From: an uncultured Eggerthellaceae bacterium
GTDB lineage: Bacteria; Actinomycetota; Coriobacteriia; Coriobacteriales; Eggerthellaceae
Direction: 5' to 3'
Assembly: GCA_910588945.1 (NCBI GenBank)
Contig: CAJUSF010000061.1
Span: 1 to 24,191 of the forward strand
Length of the DNA: 24,191 nt
Every line of letters starts with the position of its first letter. Position 1 is the stretch's first letter. The notes under the pieces are model-generated. The model saw only the letters and a list, made by a program, of their open reading frames with translations, searched no databases and was not told where the DNA came from. A program made the translations under genes and the position numbers. Positions 15,916 through 24,187 of the stretch are shown piece by piece.

Positions 15916-17109
15916 CTACGCGCTTTTCCACGTAGGACGGTCAGGCACGCGCACGTTGATGTATACGACCTTCGGATTATCCTCAAGAATATCGAGACAG
16001 ATAAGCTCCTTCTCGCGGATATTGTTCGCACTTCCCACGGCTATCTCGACGTTGCTATCCAATATGAGCGAGGTGGCCTCCACATCCTCCGCCTTCACCG
16101 TCTTGATGCGATCAGCAAGCTCGGTCGTGAGCCCGGTGAGGATCGAAATCGCATTCAAGACAGGTTCATCGGTGCATGCCGAGCCCATTTCCGGGCGCAC
16201 GCCATATGTGATATTTGTAATGTGAAGCGCCGCCTCGGCATCCTCGTAAATACGCTCGGAGATCTGCGAGCCGACTTCGCTCTCGCGGTTGGGAAGCGCC
16301 ATCAACCAGACCGCATCTTTAGACAAAAGCCAGTTCTGAATCGTCTGCGTATTGCCAGAGGGCACCTCAACCACGGCGCCTACTTCCCTCTCGTGAATGA
16401 TTATCTCAAGCGTGGAGGGAAACACGCGGTTCACATCAACGCTTTCAACCCATGAATCCCGCATCAGGCTTTTGATTATCGAATCGGAGTCGACGTTGAG
16501 AAGCGTAGCGCCCTGCGGAATGGAGGCCAGCGCGTTGAGCTCTTGTTGCGTGAGATGGTCAGCTCCTTTGATGTCGACGCTTTCGATCTCGAGTGCATCG
16601 GTGCGCGACATCAAAAACAGTGCCACCACGGTTATGATGATCACGCAGACGATCGAACCGATAACGATAAGCGGCACACGGGATGCTTTTTTCGCACGCT
16701 CGGCTGTATCGACGCGCTTGGAGCGACGTCGTTCCTTGTCCACCTGCGCGATGGTCTTGGACTTGAGCCTTGATGGGGAACTCGAACTGCTAACAGAGCC
16801 CGATGACGCAATATCCTGTGAACGGCGCGGTGTCACATCAATCGAGCGCGAGGTCGACCGTGAGGTCGAGCGGCTGATAGGCCGCGAATCGCGCCTGCGT
16901 GATACAGGCCTTGAATTGGAATCGGATCCAGACAGAGGCCTTGATGCGCGGGGCGTGATGTCGGCTGAAGTTGAAAGCGGGATGCTAGAGGAGCTCGAGC
17001 GCGCGCTGCCAAGGGCGCGAGTTGTCTTCGCGCCTTTTTTCGACTTACGCTTTTTGCGCGGATTATTCGAACCCGATGAGTCGAACTTCCGGCTTGAGCT
17101 CGATGCCAT
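15916..17109 (-). CDS. ftsQ: Cell division protein FtsQ/DivIB
   Basis: The 397-aa single-pass membrane protein has a cytoplasmic N-terminus of about 144 residues rich in Ser, Arg and Lys, with SRP[LVI]S repeated at 56, 66 and 75 and RST/SRS runs. One transmembrane helix follows (about 146-168, VPLIVIGSIV...). The POTRA domain covers about 173-245 (IESVDIKGADHLTQQEL...WVESVDVNRVFPSTLEIIIHER), then the extracytoplasmic beta domain. FtsQ/DivIB joins FtsB and FtsL in the divisome and regulates FtsW/FtsI. The start at 17109 has AGGAAG upstream and lies within the 3' end of murB (47-base overlap in another frame), so expression is coupled. The length is above the usual 260-300 because of the N-terminal extension. 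Confidence 0.93.
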   Translation of the reverse strand: MASSSSRKFDSSGSNNPRKKRKSKKGAKTTRALGSARSSSSSIPLSTSADITPRASRPLSGSDSNSRPVSRRRDSRPISRSTSRSTSRSIDVTPRRSQDIASSGSVSSSSSPSRLKSKTIAQVDKERRRSKRVDTAERAKKASRVPLIVIGSIVCVIIITVVALFLMSRTDALEIESVDIKGADHLTQQELNALASIPQGATLLNVDSDSIIKSLMRDSWVESVDVNRVFPSTLEIIIHEREVGAVVEVPSGNTQTIQNWLLSKDAVWLMALPNRESEVGSQISERIYEDAEAALHITNITYGVRPEMGSACTDEPVLNAISILTGLTTELADRIKTVKAEDVEATSLILDSNVEIAVGSANNIREKELICLDILEDNPKVVYINVRVPDRPTWKSA

Positions 17110-17989
17110 ATTCTTCCTGAACCCTAGTTCCTGCCAACTGCATCAATCCACATACATCAGCCGCTTTCGCATCGCCTAGGTTCACGATGAAGTTCGCATG
17201 CTTCTCGGAGATCTGCGCACCGCCTATCGTGGTGCCCTTCAGCCCGAGGTCATCTATCATCTTTGCGACCGACGCGCCTTCAGGATTCTTGAAGACGCTT
17301 CCGCAGCTAGGCATATTGAGCGGCTGAGTCCTCTTGCGCTTTGCAAGGTTGGCCTCCATCTTACCGCGAATGAAGAACGGATCGACAATCTCCACGTTAA
17401 GAGCGCATTCTAGAATCGTCTCGTTCGCATCGAAGTCGGTGTGGCGATACTGCCAGTCGATGTCGGATGCAAGGCGCTTCGTGAGCCCACGCGAGGGCGA
17501 ATAGGTCGTCACATCGCGAACGAGCGATCCGATCCATTCATCTCTTGAACCGGCATTCATCCTGATCGCACCACCTATGCTGCCAGGCGTTCCCACTGCG
17601 AACTCAAGACCGGCAAGCGATGAGCGAAACGCATCTTGTACCACTGAAGACAGCGTGGCCCCCGCACCTGCGATAATAAGTCCAGCTTCAGCATCGACCA
17701 CGTGCGAGCGAAAATCGCGTCCCAGTGTGATGATGACGCCGTCATATCCCTCATCGCTGACGAGCAGGTTCGTGCCCCGCCCGACAATCATCCATTCGAT
17801 CCCCTCGCGATCGCAAACACCGATGAGCTGCGTGAGCGCAGATATCGAATCGACGCGTACAAAAAATCGCGCCGGACCGCCGATGCGATAGCTCGTATGC
17901 TTGCCCATAGGCTCGTGCGGAAACACTTCGCCATCGAAATCCTTGTCCACAAGCATCGTCTGCAGTGGGGTCGCGTGCTTTGCCGCCAT
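17063..17989 (-). CDS. murB: UDP-N-acetylenolpyruvoylglucosamine reductase
   Basis: The 308-aa cytoplasmic FAD enzyme reduces UDP-GlcNAc-enolpyruvate to UDP-MurNAc with NADPH. Visible blocks are YRIGGPARFF (FAD domain opening), GRGTNLLVSD, the AVGTPGSIGGAIRMNAG loop, the catalytic-serine motif SCGSVFKNP, and AQISEKHANFIVN near the C-terminus. The protein lacks the extra loop of E. coli-type enzymes and looks like the shorter type II form. The start at 17989 is chosen by homology with a weak GCGAG site; the frame is open to 18121 but those residues overlap murC and resemble no MurB. It lies 22 bases after murC and overlaps ftsQ by 47 bases. Confidence 0.96.
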   Translation of the reverse strand: MAAKHATPLQTMLVDKDFDGEVFPHEPMGKHTSYRIGGPARFFVRVDSISALTQLIGVCDREGIEWMIVGRGTNLLVSDEGYDGVIITLGRDFRSHVVDAEAGLIIAGAGATLSSVVQDAFRSSLAGLEFAVGTPGSIGGAIRMNAGSRDEWIGSLVRDVTTYSPSRGLTKRLASDIDWQYRHTDFDANETILECALNVEIVDPFFIRGKMEANLAKRKRTQPLNMPSCGSVFKNPEGASVAKMIDDLGLKGTTIGGAQISEKHANFIVNLGDAKAADVCGLMQLAGTRVQEEYGIELKPEVRLIGFE

Positions 17990-18011
17990 GATCTCGCTAC
18001 GCCTTCTCGTT

Positions 18012-19469
18012 CTATGAAGCATCGGTCTCGCCAGAAGCGAAACCGCTTGCGGAGCAGAACGTACCGCGCTGGAGCTTCTCTTGGACGTTGTCGATGATAA
18101 GACGCCCGATCTCGGTAACATCGCCGGCGCCCATGGTTATGACCATGTCGCCCTGACGCACCATGTCAGCGATACGCGGAGCCACATCTACGCGACGGGG
18201 AATATAGAACGCTTCTGGATGTCCTTCGTGCTCGAGCACAACATTGAGAAAGGTCTTGCCGTTGATCCCTGGAATCGGGGTTTCTCCGGCAGGATAGACA
18301 TCCATGAATGTTATGGTATCGGCCTTGTCAAACGCTGATCCAAACTCGTCTTTGAGTATCTCTGTGAACAGCGCTGCGCGCGAGTATCTATGCGGCTGAA
18401 ACACCACATGAACGCGCTTAAAGTCGAGAGCCTTTGCCGCTTTTATGGTGGCTGCAATCTCGGTAGGATGATGCGCGTAGTCATCCACGACGGTCACACC
18501 GGCAGCCTCTCCGACCAGATCAAAGCGCCTGCGCACGCCCGTGAATTCACCGAGCGCAGAGGCGGCTTGATTCACATCGAGACCTATAGCGTCGATGAGC
18601 GCGAGCACTGCGCTTCCATTGAGAACGTTGTGAACGCCTGGATTCTGTTTGATGGAGCTTTCAAGCGTGCGGCCATCTTTGAACCTGACCGTGAAATCCG
18701 TCGATACACCATGGGGGCGGATGTCGGTTATCTGAAGGTCGCAATCGTCGTCGAATCCGTAGGTAATGACGTTGTCGGCTGCCTCACGCGCGATCTTGAC
18801 GAGCGCATCATCATCGGCGCACACCACACACGGGGCGCCTTGAGGAAGAAGAGAGATAAAACGGCTGAAAACGTTATAGATCTCGTTGAGATCCTTATAG
18901 TGATCAAGGTGATCGGGTTCAACGTTCGTGATGATCATCGCCGAGGGAGACAGATGCGTGAACGACTTGTCCGACTCGTCGGCCTCAACAACATAGTACT
19001 TGCCATTTCCTGAATGTGCATTGCTCGCATATTCGCGAACGATACCGCCGACGAGAAACGTAGGACTTTGCCCCATGGCCTCAAGAACGGAAGCGAGCAT
19101 GGATGATGTAGTGGTCTTACCGTGCGTTCCGGCAACGGCAAGCGTTTCGAGGTTGCGGCCGAGATGAGCGAGCATCTGCGCGCGATGCACGATGTTAAGC
19201 CCTCGCGCCTTCGCTTCGACATACTCTGGATTGTCATCGAGAATGGCCGTCGACACGACAACGGTAGGCTCCCCGTCGGGAAGATTGCTTGCATCTTGGC
19301 CATACAACACCTCGATCCCCGCCTCTTCGAGCTGTTTCGTGAAACGGCTCGATTTCAGATCGGATCCTGAGACATTGAGTCCTTGATTGTGCGCAACGCG
19401 GGCGATACCGCTCATGCCCACGCCGCCGATGCCTATGAAATACAGCGTATCTGAGATGGGTTGCGTCAT
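18012..19469 (-). CDS. murC: UDP-N-acetylmuramate--L-alanine ligase
   Basis: The 485-aa cytoplasmic Mur ligase adds L-Ala to UDP-MurNAc with ATP. The N-terminal UDP-binding domain opens FIGIGGVGMSGIA (11-23). The ATP loop is GTHGKTTTSSML (114-125), the His being typical of MurC. NVEPDHLDHY (metal/carbamate region) and the ligase-domain block VVDDYAHHPTEI follow, then FQPHRYSRA. The length is normal. AAGGAG is 14 bases upstream of the ATG, rather far; GGAC is closer. A 262-base gap and a probable promoter separate it from murG, so it may begin its own transcription unit with murB and ftsQ. Confidence 0.97.
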   Translation of the reverse strand: MTQPISDTLYFIGIGGVGMSGIARVAHNQGLNVSGSDLKSSRFTKQLEEAGIEVLYGQDASNLPDGEPTVVVSTAILDDNPEYVEAKARGLNIVHRAQMLAHLGRNLETLAVAGTHGKTTTSSMLASVLEAMGQSPTFLVGGIVREYASNAHSGNGKYYVVEADESDKSFTHLSPSAMIITNVEPDHLDHYKDLNEIYNVFSRFISLLPQGAPCVVCADDDALVKIAREAADNVITYGFDDDCDLQITDIRPHGVSTDFTVRFKDGRTLESSIKQNPGVHNVLNGSAVLALIDAIGLDVNQAASALGEFTGVRRRFDLVGEAAGVTVVDDYAHHPTEIAATIKAAKALDFKRVHVVFQPHRYSRAALFTEILKDEFGSAFDKADTITFMDVYPAGETPIPGINGKTFLNVVLEHEGHPEAFYIPRRVDVAPRIADMVRQGDMVITMGAGDVTEIGRLIIDNVQEKLQRGTFCSASGFASGETDAS

Positions 19470-19529
19470 AGTGGTCCGTTTTCTCCTTGCAGCTTACGCT
19501 CTATGGTTCATGCTGTTCGCGAATGTTTC

Positions 19530-19535
19530 ATTATA
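19530..19535 (-). promoter_or_regulatory. Possible -10 element of a murC promoter
   Basis: A perfect TATAAT lies on the minus strand 61 bases upstream of the murC ATG, in the only large gap of the upper cluster. The best -35 is poor (TGCATC, 16 bases upstream). Position and consensus make a promoter plausible, but strength and use are unknown. Confidence 0.4.
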
Positions 19536-19623
19536 TTGTATTACGTTTTGAGATGCATTTCGACACTTAGGCGACAGAGCATATATCAACAAGAACTCGA
19601 CCAAAAGCACGGCCCCAAAGATG

Positions 19624-19711
19624 CAACCCGAAGGGTTGGTTTCAACAAGCGGGTTGCTCTAAGAGGCGGTTCCAAAAGGCGGCTCTTGAGGGCGGCTCCA
19701 AGGAGTGGTCC
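19624..19711. repeat. Five-copy degenerate 13-base tandem repeat with flanking hairpin between murG and murC
   Basis: On the minus strand five 13-base units follow each other from 19711 to 19647: GGACCACTCCTTG, GAGCCGCCCTCAA, GAGCCGCCTTTTG, GAACCGCCTCTTA, GAGCAACCCGCTT. The core GAGCCGCC is shared by the middle units, and the first and last are diverged. Directly beyond, CAACCC/GGGTTG forms a 6-bp hairpin with a three-base loop (19624-19638). The array starts 20 bases after the murG stop. It is not within any credible ORF. Confidence 0.7.
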
Positions 19712-19731
19712 ACCCAGCTCAAAGGCACGGG

Positions 19732-20829
19732 CTATTTGACGCAGGAAAGAACAACCTCTGCAAGATTCTCGGTCGCTTGCTGAGTTCCAAGGCTCTTCGC
19801 CGCCTCAGTCATCTTCTCGCGCGCAGCATCGTCGTCGAGAAGCTCGCAGACCATATCCTTGAAACGCGCATCGTCGATATCCTCATCTGCGATCATCCAA
19901 GCAGCGCCGCTATCCACATAAGCGCGCGCGTTCAGAGTCTGATGGTCGGCCGTGGCATAGGGAAACGGCACGAAAATGGCAGGCACCGCGCGTGCGGAGA
20001 TCTCAGCCAAAGAGGTGGCACCTGCGCGCGATATCGCCACATCGGCAGCGGCAAGAGCATCGGCCATGTTATCGATGTATCCAACCACTCGATAGCGCTT
20101 GGCCTGATCCTCGCTAAGATCGAGCCGCTCGATCACCTGGTCGAGCTCTTTGGGGCCCGTTGCGTGCAGAATGTACAGATCAGACCTCTCAAGCAGCTCA
20201 TCTTTAAGCGCGCCGACAGCTTCGTTGATATGGCGTGCTCCAAGCGATCCGCCAAATACAAGGAGCATCCGCGCGTCATCGGGGACACCAAGCGCCCTCC
20301 TTCCTTCGGCGCGTGTGGCCTCGAAGATCGAAGCCCGCACAGGATTTCCCGTAAGGTGGATCTTCTCCTTGTCCTCTATGGCATCGCCTGCAACCGCATA
20401 GGTCAGACAGATTGCATCGGCTTTGGCGGCAAGATACTTATTAGCCATCCCCATGACGGAGTTCTGCTCATGAAGGATGACCGGGATATCGTGTTGCTCA
20501 GCTGCACGTGCAACTGGGATCGAGACATACCCGCCGAATCCGACGACCGCATCGGGCTTTATCTCTTTGAACCAACGAGCCGCTTTACGGGTGCTCATGG
20601 CTATTCGTGATACTCCGCTCAAAAGCGTCCATGGACGACTGCGATCGAAACCTGTAGCAGAAAACGGCACGAATTCTATTCCCGCCGCAGGAACCAATTC
20701 GGCCTCCACTCCGCCCGGCGTTCCGGCGAAATACACCTTGTGCCCTTCGCTTTTCAGATAGTGCGCCAGCGCCAGCGCAGGATTGATATGACCGGCCGTT
20801 CCGCCACCGGATAATACAAAGGTAGACAT
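19732..20829 (-). CDS. murG: UDP-GlcNAc:lipid I N-acetylglucosaminyltransferase
   Basis: The 365-aa enzyme is peripheral at the inner face of the membrane and converts lipid I to lipid II by transfer of GlcNAc. The N-terminal G-loop SGGGTAGHINPALA (7-20) binds the lipid substrate side. The second G-loop is FGGSLGARHIN. The donor site shows ISRAGATSLAEI and the PFPYATADHQTLNA block that marks the GT28 family. The start at 20829 has AAGGTGAT eight bases upstream and lies seven bases after the ftsW stop; the frame's upstream extension to 20958 overlaps ftsW and is not MurG-like. The gene is followed by the murG-murC gap with tandem repeats. Confidence 0.97.
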   Translation of the reverse strand: MSTFVLSGGGTAGHINPALALAHYLKSEGHKVYFAGTPGGVEAELVPAAGIEFVPFSATGFDRSRPWTLLSGVSRIAMSTRKAARWFKEIKPDAVVGFGGYVSIPVARAAEQHDIPVILHEQNSVMGMANKYLAAKADAICLTYAVAGDAIEDKEKIHLTGNPVRASIFEATRAEGRRALGVPDDARMLLVFGGSLGARHINEAVGALKDELLERSDLYILHATGPKELDQVIERLDLSEDQAKRYRVVGYIDNMADALAAADVAISRAGATSLAEISARAVPAIFVPFPYATADHQTLNARAYVDSGAAWMIADEDIDDARFKDMVCELLDDDAAREKMTEAAKSLGTQQATENLAEVVLSCVK

Positions 20830-20836
20830 GCAAAGA

Positions 20837-22156
20837 TCACCTTCTTCGCCTTGTGCCGCCATTGCGAGCGCTACGACGGTCGTAGTTATCGAAGCCGCCG
20901 GATGTCCGCCCGCCAGAGCGCACATTGAACCCATCATCGAAATGATCGCGCGAATCACGAGGAATATAGTCGTCGTTCACGCTGACCACACGCAGGCGTG
21001 AGCGGTTCTTCTCGTATTCCTTGGAGGTCTCCTCGACGCGCTCAACGGAAAGTACAAGTCCCACCAAAACAAGCGATGACATCATGGATGTGCCGCCGGA
21101 AGAGATAAAAGGCAGGGGCTTTCCCGTGGTCGGGAACACGCCAATGGAGCAGCCGATGTTCAGAAACGCCTGAAAGACCATCATAATGGTGCAGCCACCG
21201 GCAATCATGGCGCCAAGCATATCGGGCGCGCCGGCGGTGATGCGCAATCCGCAATACAAGACAAGCAGGAAAAGCCCGATAACAAGAAGCGCGCCGACAA
21301 GCCCGAGTTCCTCTCCGATGATCGCGAAGATGAAGTCACTCTCCGATGCAAAGAGATATTGATACTTCTCATGCGAATTGCCGATTCCCACACCGAAGAT
21401 TCCGCCTTCGGCCAAAGCGTAATACGCACGAATGATGTTATAGCCATCTCCGCGACCACCCATGCCGTCGTTCCATGGATCGAGGTAGACAAACCTGTTG
21501 GAGCGATAGCTCGACCCGAAGATGGCGAGCGCACCGAGCACAACCGCGACGATGCCTATGAGCGCCATGAGTCTCGAGTTTATGCCGCCGATCCACATTA
21601 CAGCGAAGATGCCGACAAAACAGATGAGCGTGGTGCCGAGGTCGGACTGGGTGGCATACAGAAAACCAAGCGGCATCAAAACGAGAAGAAACCCCTGCAC
21701 GATGGCCGCTCTCACCTCGAGAAAACCTTGATGAAGGTCATACAGGATCCTGATTGTCATCAGAAGCAGCGCCACTTTGACGAACTCGGAGGGCTGCATG
21801 CCGATAGGCCCTAGGTAGAGCCACCTTTTCGCGCCGTTGATCTCGGTTCCCATGGCAAACGTCAGTAACAGAAGAACCATGCAGATGCCCCACACAATCC
21901 ATGTCACACGCCCGCCCCATATCTCATAGGGAAAGAATCGCCACACCAAAACAGCGCCGACAATGCCGATGAGCGCATATACGATCTGGCTTATCGCATC
22001 CGAATACGGGTTCTTTCCCGCGCTAGCCAAATCGGCCGAAGTGACGGAATAGACCATGATGATGCCGATGACCACAAGCGAAAACACGGCCACGAGCAGC
22101 AGCGTCTTATCAACGATCACCCTAGATGGGGCTTTTCTTTTGTTCGCGGCGGCCAC
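20837..22156 (-). CDS. ftsW: Septal peptidoglycan polymerase FtsW (SEDS family)
   Basis: The 439-aa polytopic membrane protein has about ten hydrophobic segments. SEDS glycosyltransferases polymerise lipid II, and FtsW works with the septal transpeptidase FtsI. Family blocks include NGAKRWLYLGPIGMQPSEFVK, the GDGYNIIRAYYALAEGG loop, FIFAIIGEELGLVG, and the hallmark TGKPLPFISSGGTS near the end. The C-terminal tail of about 60 residues is cytoplasmic, charged and Arg/Gly-rich, as in actinobacterial FtsW. The start is a GTG at 22156 with AGGGA nine bases upstream. It lies 24 bases after murD and seven before murG. Confidence 0.95.
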   Translation of the reverse strand: MAAANKRKAPSRVIVDKTLLLVAVFSLVVIGIIMVYSVTSADLASAGKNPYSDAISQIVYALIGIVGAVLVWRFFPYEIWGGRVTWIVWGICMVLLLLTFAMGTEINGAKRWLYLGPIGMQPSEFVKVALLLMTIRILYDLHQGFLEVRAAIVQGFLLVLMPLGFLYATQSDLGTTLICFVGIFAVMWIGGINSRLMALIGIVAVVLGALAIFGSSYRSNRFVYLDPWNDGMGGRGDGYNIIRAYYALAEGGIFGVGIGNSHEKYQYLFASESDFIFAIIGEELGLVGALLVIGLFLLVLYCGLRITAGAPDMLGAMIAGGCTIMMVFQAFLNIGCSIGVFPTTGKPLPFISSGGTSMMSSLVLVGLVLSVERVEETSKEYEKNRSRLRVVSVNDDYIPRDSRDHFDDGFNVRSGGRTSGGFDNYDRRSARNGGTRRRR

Positions 22157-22180
22157 GTGATGGATCCCTTGAGCGAATTG

Positions 22181-23773
22181 CTACTCGCCGCACACGGCGA
22201 CATCGTCGGCATCCGCGTCGACGTCGGTCACAGCGCCAGCGCCAGCCGCGAGCTCCAATACGAGCTTCTTGAACACCTCGCCGCGCTCCTCAAAGCAGCT
22301 GAATTCATCAAATGAAGCGCAGGCAGGAGACAGGAGAATCACATCACCGCGCTCTGCAGCATCAAATGCCGTGTCGAGGGCATCTTTCATGCCATCGGAT
22401 TCCATCAACAAGAAGCCATCCTTGTTACGAAGAGACACGAAAGCCTCAATGAAGCGAGACTTCGATTCTCCGTAACAAACGACCCCTTTAGCATTTTCAG
22501 CGCACGCACAAACCAGATCATCAAGCGGGCTTAACTTGTCGCGGCCACCGAGCAAGACGATGGGTTTGCGCGGTAGAAAGGCCGTAATAGCCACGAGCGT
22601 GGCATCCACGTTGGTGGCTTTGGAATCGTTGAAAAAGTCGATCCCGCTCACACTTCCAGCAGGTTCGATCCTATGCTCAAGCGGGGCGAATGAGGCAAGG
22701 CCCGCATTGATGTCTTCATCGGCAAGACCCAGCACCACGCAAGCGGACGCCGCTGCCAGTGCATTGAGCTGATTGTGCCTGCCTTCGAGCATCAGCTTCG
22801 CTGTGTCGATAAGCACATGATCGCGTCCGTCAAAGGCAATATGCAAACAAGAGTCACCATCCACGAAAGCGGAATTCCTCGCGCCGCATGCCTCTCTCAT
22901 ATCAGACTCGATGCCCACAGATGTTCCGATCGGGATATAGTCGATCGCGTCTTGGCCGCTTGCAGCCTTGAGTTCACGAACCTTCGAGCGAACCATGTCG
23001 TTTATCGCATCGAGAACGGCAACGCCGCCACTTCGCTTCAGATTGGCAAGCAGCTTGAATTTCGCCTGCGCGTAATTCTCGTGCGTTTTGTGCCATGTAA
23101 GATGATCGGGGGTGATACCGAGTATGACAGCCACATCGGGAGCGAAGTCGATCGTGGAGGCGAGCTGGTATGAAGACATCTCAACCACATAGATCGACGC
23201 AACTTGAGCAGCATCAGATAATGAGGTCGATTCCAGATCGTTCGATACAGCAGCGTTGCGCTTGCCGACCGCCTCGATGCAAGTATCTCCGATGTTGCCG
23301 ACAGCACAGGCGCGCCACCCCGCACGCTCTAGGATGAAACTGGTAAGCGATGTAGTGGTGGTCTTGCCGTTCGTACCCGTGATGGCGACCCACTTGGAGG
23401 CTTCATCGCTCTCGCGCCACGCAAATTCCACTTCGCTCACGATCTCTTTGGAGGCGCGCTTGCCACTCAGATAGAAATCCGAAAACTCAGATATTCCCGG
23501 ACTTGCGATGCACAGATCGAAGGCGCCTTCTACATCTTCCGTGTCAAATATGACCTCAGCGCCATTGAGCTGTTCGGAGTGAGCGAAAGCCCATTCAAAA
23601 GAAGCACCCCCGGAAGGTCCGCCATAGATCACCAGATCTTCCACACGCGTGCCGATCATGGGCGCCAAATACAGTGCGCACGCCTTGCCGCTTACGCCGA
23701 GTCCGAGTATCAATACACGGCCGAGATCGCGCCTAGCTTGCTTTCTGCCGGGCAAAAAGATGGTTTCAGACAA
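22181..23773 (-). CDS. murD: UDP-N-acetylmuramoylalanine--D-glutamate ligase
   Basis: The cytoplasmic Mur ligase, about 530 aa, adds D-Glu to UDP-MurNAc-L-Ala with ATP. The N-terminal Rossmann domain starts LGRVLILGLGVSGKA. The ATP loop is GTNGKTTTT (about 133-141 from the chosen start), followed by VVEMSSYQLA and ITPDHLTWH. The C-terminal domain shows FFNDSKATNVDAT, LLGGRDK and LLSPACASFDEF. It is longer than the usual 440-480, owing to insertions and an acidic Asp/Ala tail. No ATG precedes the fold. I choose a TTG at 23773 (peptide start SETIF, GGAA eight bases upstream); an earlier TTG at 23863 would add 30 atypical residues and overlap a promoter-like site. It is the first gene of the cluster in this window. 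Confidence 0.94.
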   Translation of the reverse strand: MSETIFLPGRKQARRDLGRVLILGLGVSGKACALYLAPMIGTRVEDLVIYGGPSGGASFEWAFAHSEQLNGAEVIFDTEDVEGAFDLCIASPGISEFSDFYLSGKRASKEIVSEVEFAWRESDEASKWVAITGTNGKTTTTSLTSFILERAGWRACAVGNIGDTCIEAVGKRNAAVSNDLESTSLSDAAQVASIYVVEMSSYQLASTIDFAPDVAVILGITPDHLTWHKTHENYAQAKFKLLANLKRSGGVAVLDAINDMVRSKVRELKAASGQDAIDYIPIGTSVGIESDMREACGARNSAFVDGDSCLHIAFDGRDHVLIDTAKLMLEGRHNQLNALAAASACVVLGLADEDINAGLASFAPLEHRIEPAGSVSGIDFFNDSKATNVDATLVAITAFLPRKPIVLLGGRDKLSPLDDLVCACAENAKGVVCYGESKSRFIEAFVSLRNKDGFLLMESDGMKDALDTAFDAAERGDVILLSPACASFDEFSCFEERGEVFKKLVLELAAGAGAVTDVDADADDVAVCGE

Positions 23774-23835
23774 TGTCTTGTTCCAATCAGGTAGTCGATT
23801 ATGCTGTGATTCTGACCTTTGCTCTATTGTCTCAT

Positions 23836-23863
23836 TTTTTAACCCGCGAATAAAGTGATGCAA
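23836..23863 (-). promoter_or_regulatory. Possible murD promoter
   Basis: On the minus strand TTGCAT (23863-23858) and TAAAAA (23841-23836) are 16 bases apart, about 63 bases upstream of the chosen murD start. Both hexamers match consensus only in part. The site would be inconsistent with translation starting at 23863, which mildly supports the later start. Confidence 0.3.
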
Positions 23864-24020
23864 GGCGAATTCACAGTACTGAGCCGCGATCCTGCAAAAA
23901 TTCCGCGAAAACGCGTTGCGTGCGTTCTAAATGATGAAGGCCTTTTGCGCGTGTTTGCTTGCTCTGATGAAAATGATTGCCGAGATACTTAGTCGCTCAA
24001 ACAGTCCTCGTCGCTTGCGG

Positions 24021-24102
24021 CCTTGCGAATGCAAGGACGCTCGAAACATTGCGCGTAGGGCCTGCATGGCCCTGCCGCAATGTTTCGATAAGGATGTTTT
24101 TT
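24021..24102. repeat. Two adjacent hairpins, the larger of 21 bp, followed by a T-run
   Basis: CCTTGC/GCAAGG (24021-24026 with 24031-24036) forms a small hairpin. Right after it, 24041-24053 pairs perfectly with 24076-24088 (13 bp), then after a single bulged C another 8 pairs (24055-24062 with 24068-24075, one G-T) close a five-base loop. Six T follow on the plus strand at 24097-24102, eight bases past the stem. It could be a terminator for plus-strand transcription, a small RNA or a small repeat element; no plus-strand gene is present to be terminated. Confidence 0.65.
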
Positions 24103-24158
24103 GTTATTGGTAAAGGGCGATGATGCCGAGGATTCGCAATCCGATTCTGCAGAACGAG

Positions 24159-24187
24159 AAATCTGTGATATAGAAAATCACAGATTT
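24159..24187. repeat. 11-bp perfect inverted repeat at the right edge
   Basis: AAATCTGTGAT (24159-24169) and its exact complement (24177-24187) flank seven bases. It is A/T-rich with a short T-run on the plus strand. It could be an operator dyad or a terminator of the gene upstream of murD, which lies outside the window. Confidence 0.6.

Noticed and set aside
16397..17179. 260-codon plus-strand ORF opposite ftsQ
   Set aside because: Its Glu/Arg/Leu-rich peptide is the complement of the Ser/Arg repeats of FtsQ; there is no family match or ribosome site.
18390..19013. 207-codon plus-strand ORF opposite murC
   Set aside because: It is a shadow of MurC, with no ribosome site and no family.
19705..20610. 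301-codon plus-strand ORF opposite murG
   Set aside because: The minus strand encodes all MurG motifs, and the plus frame shows no recognisable domain.
23931..24113. 60-codon plus-strand ORF upstream of murD
   Set aside because: It is largely the translation of two hairpins, and no ribosome site precedes the start.
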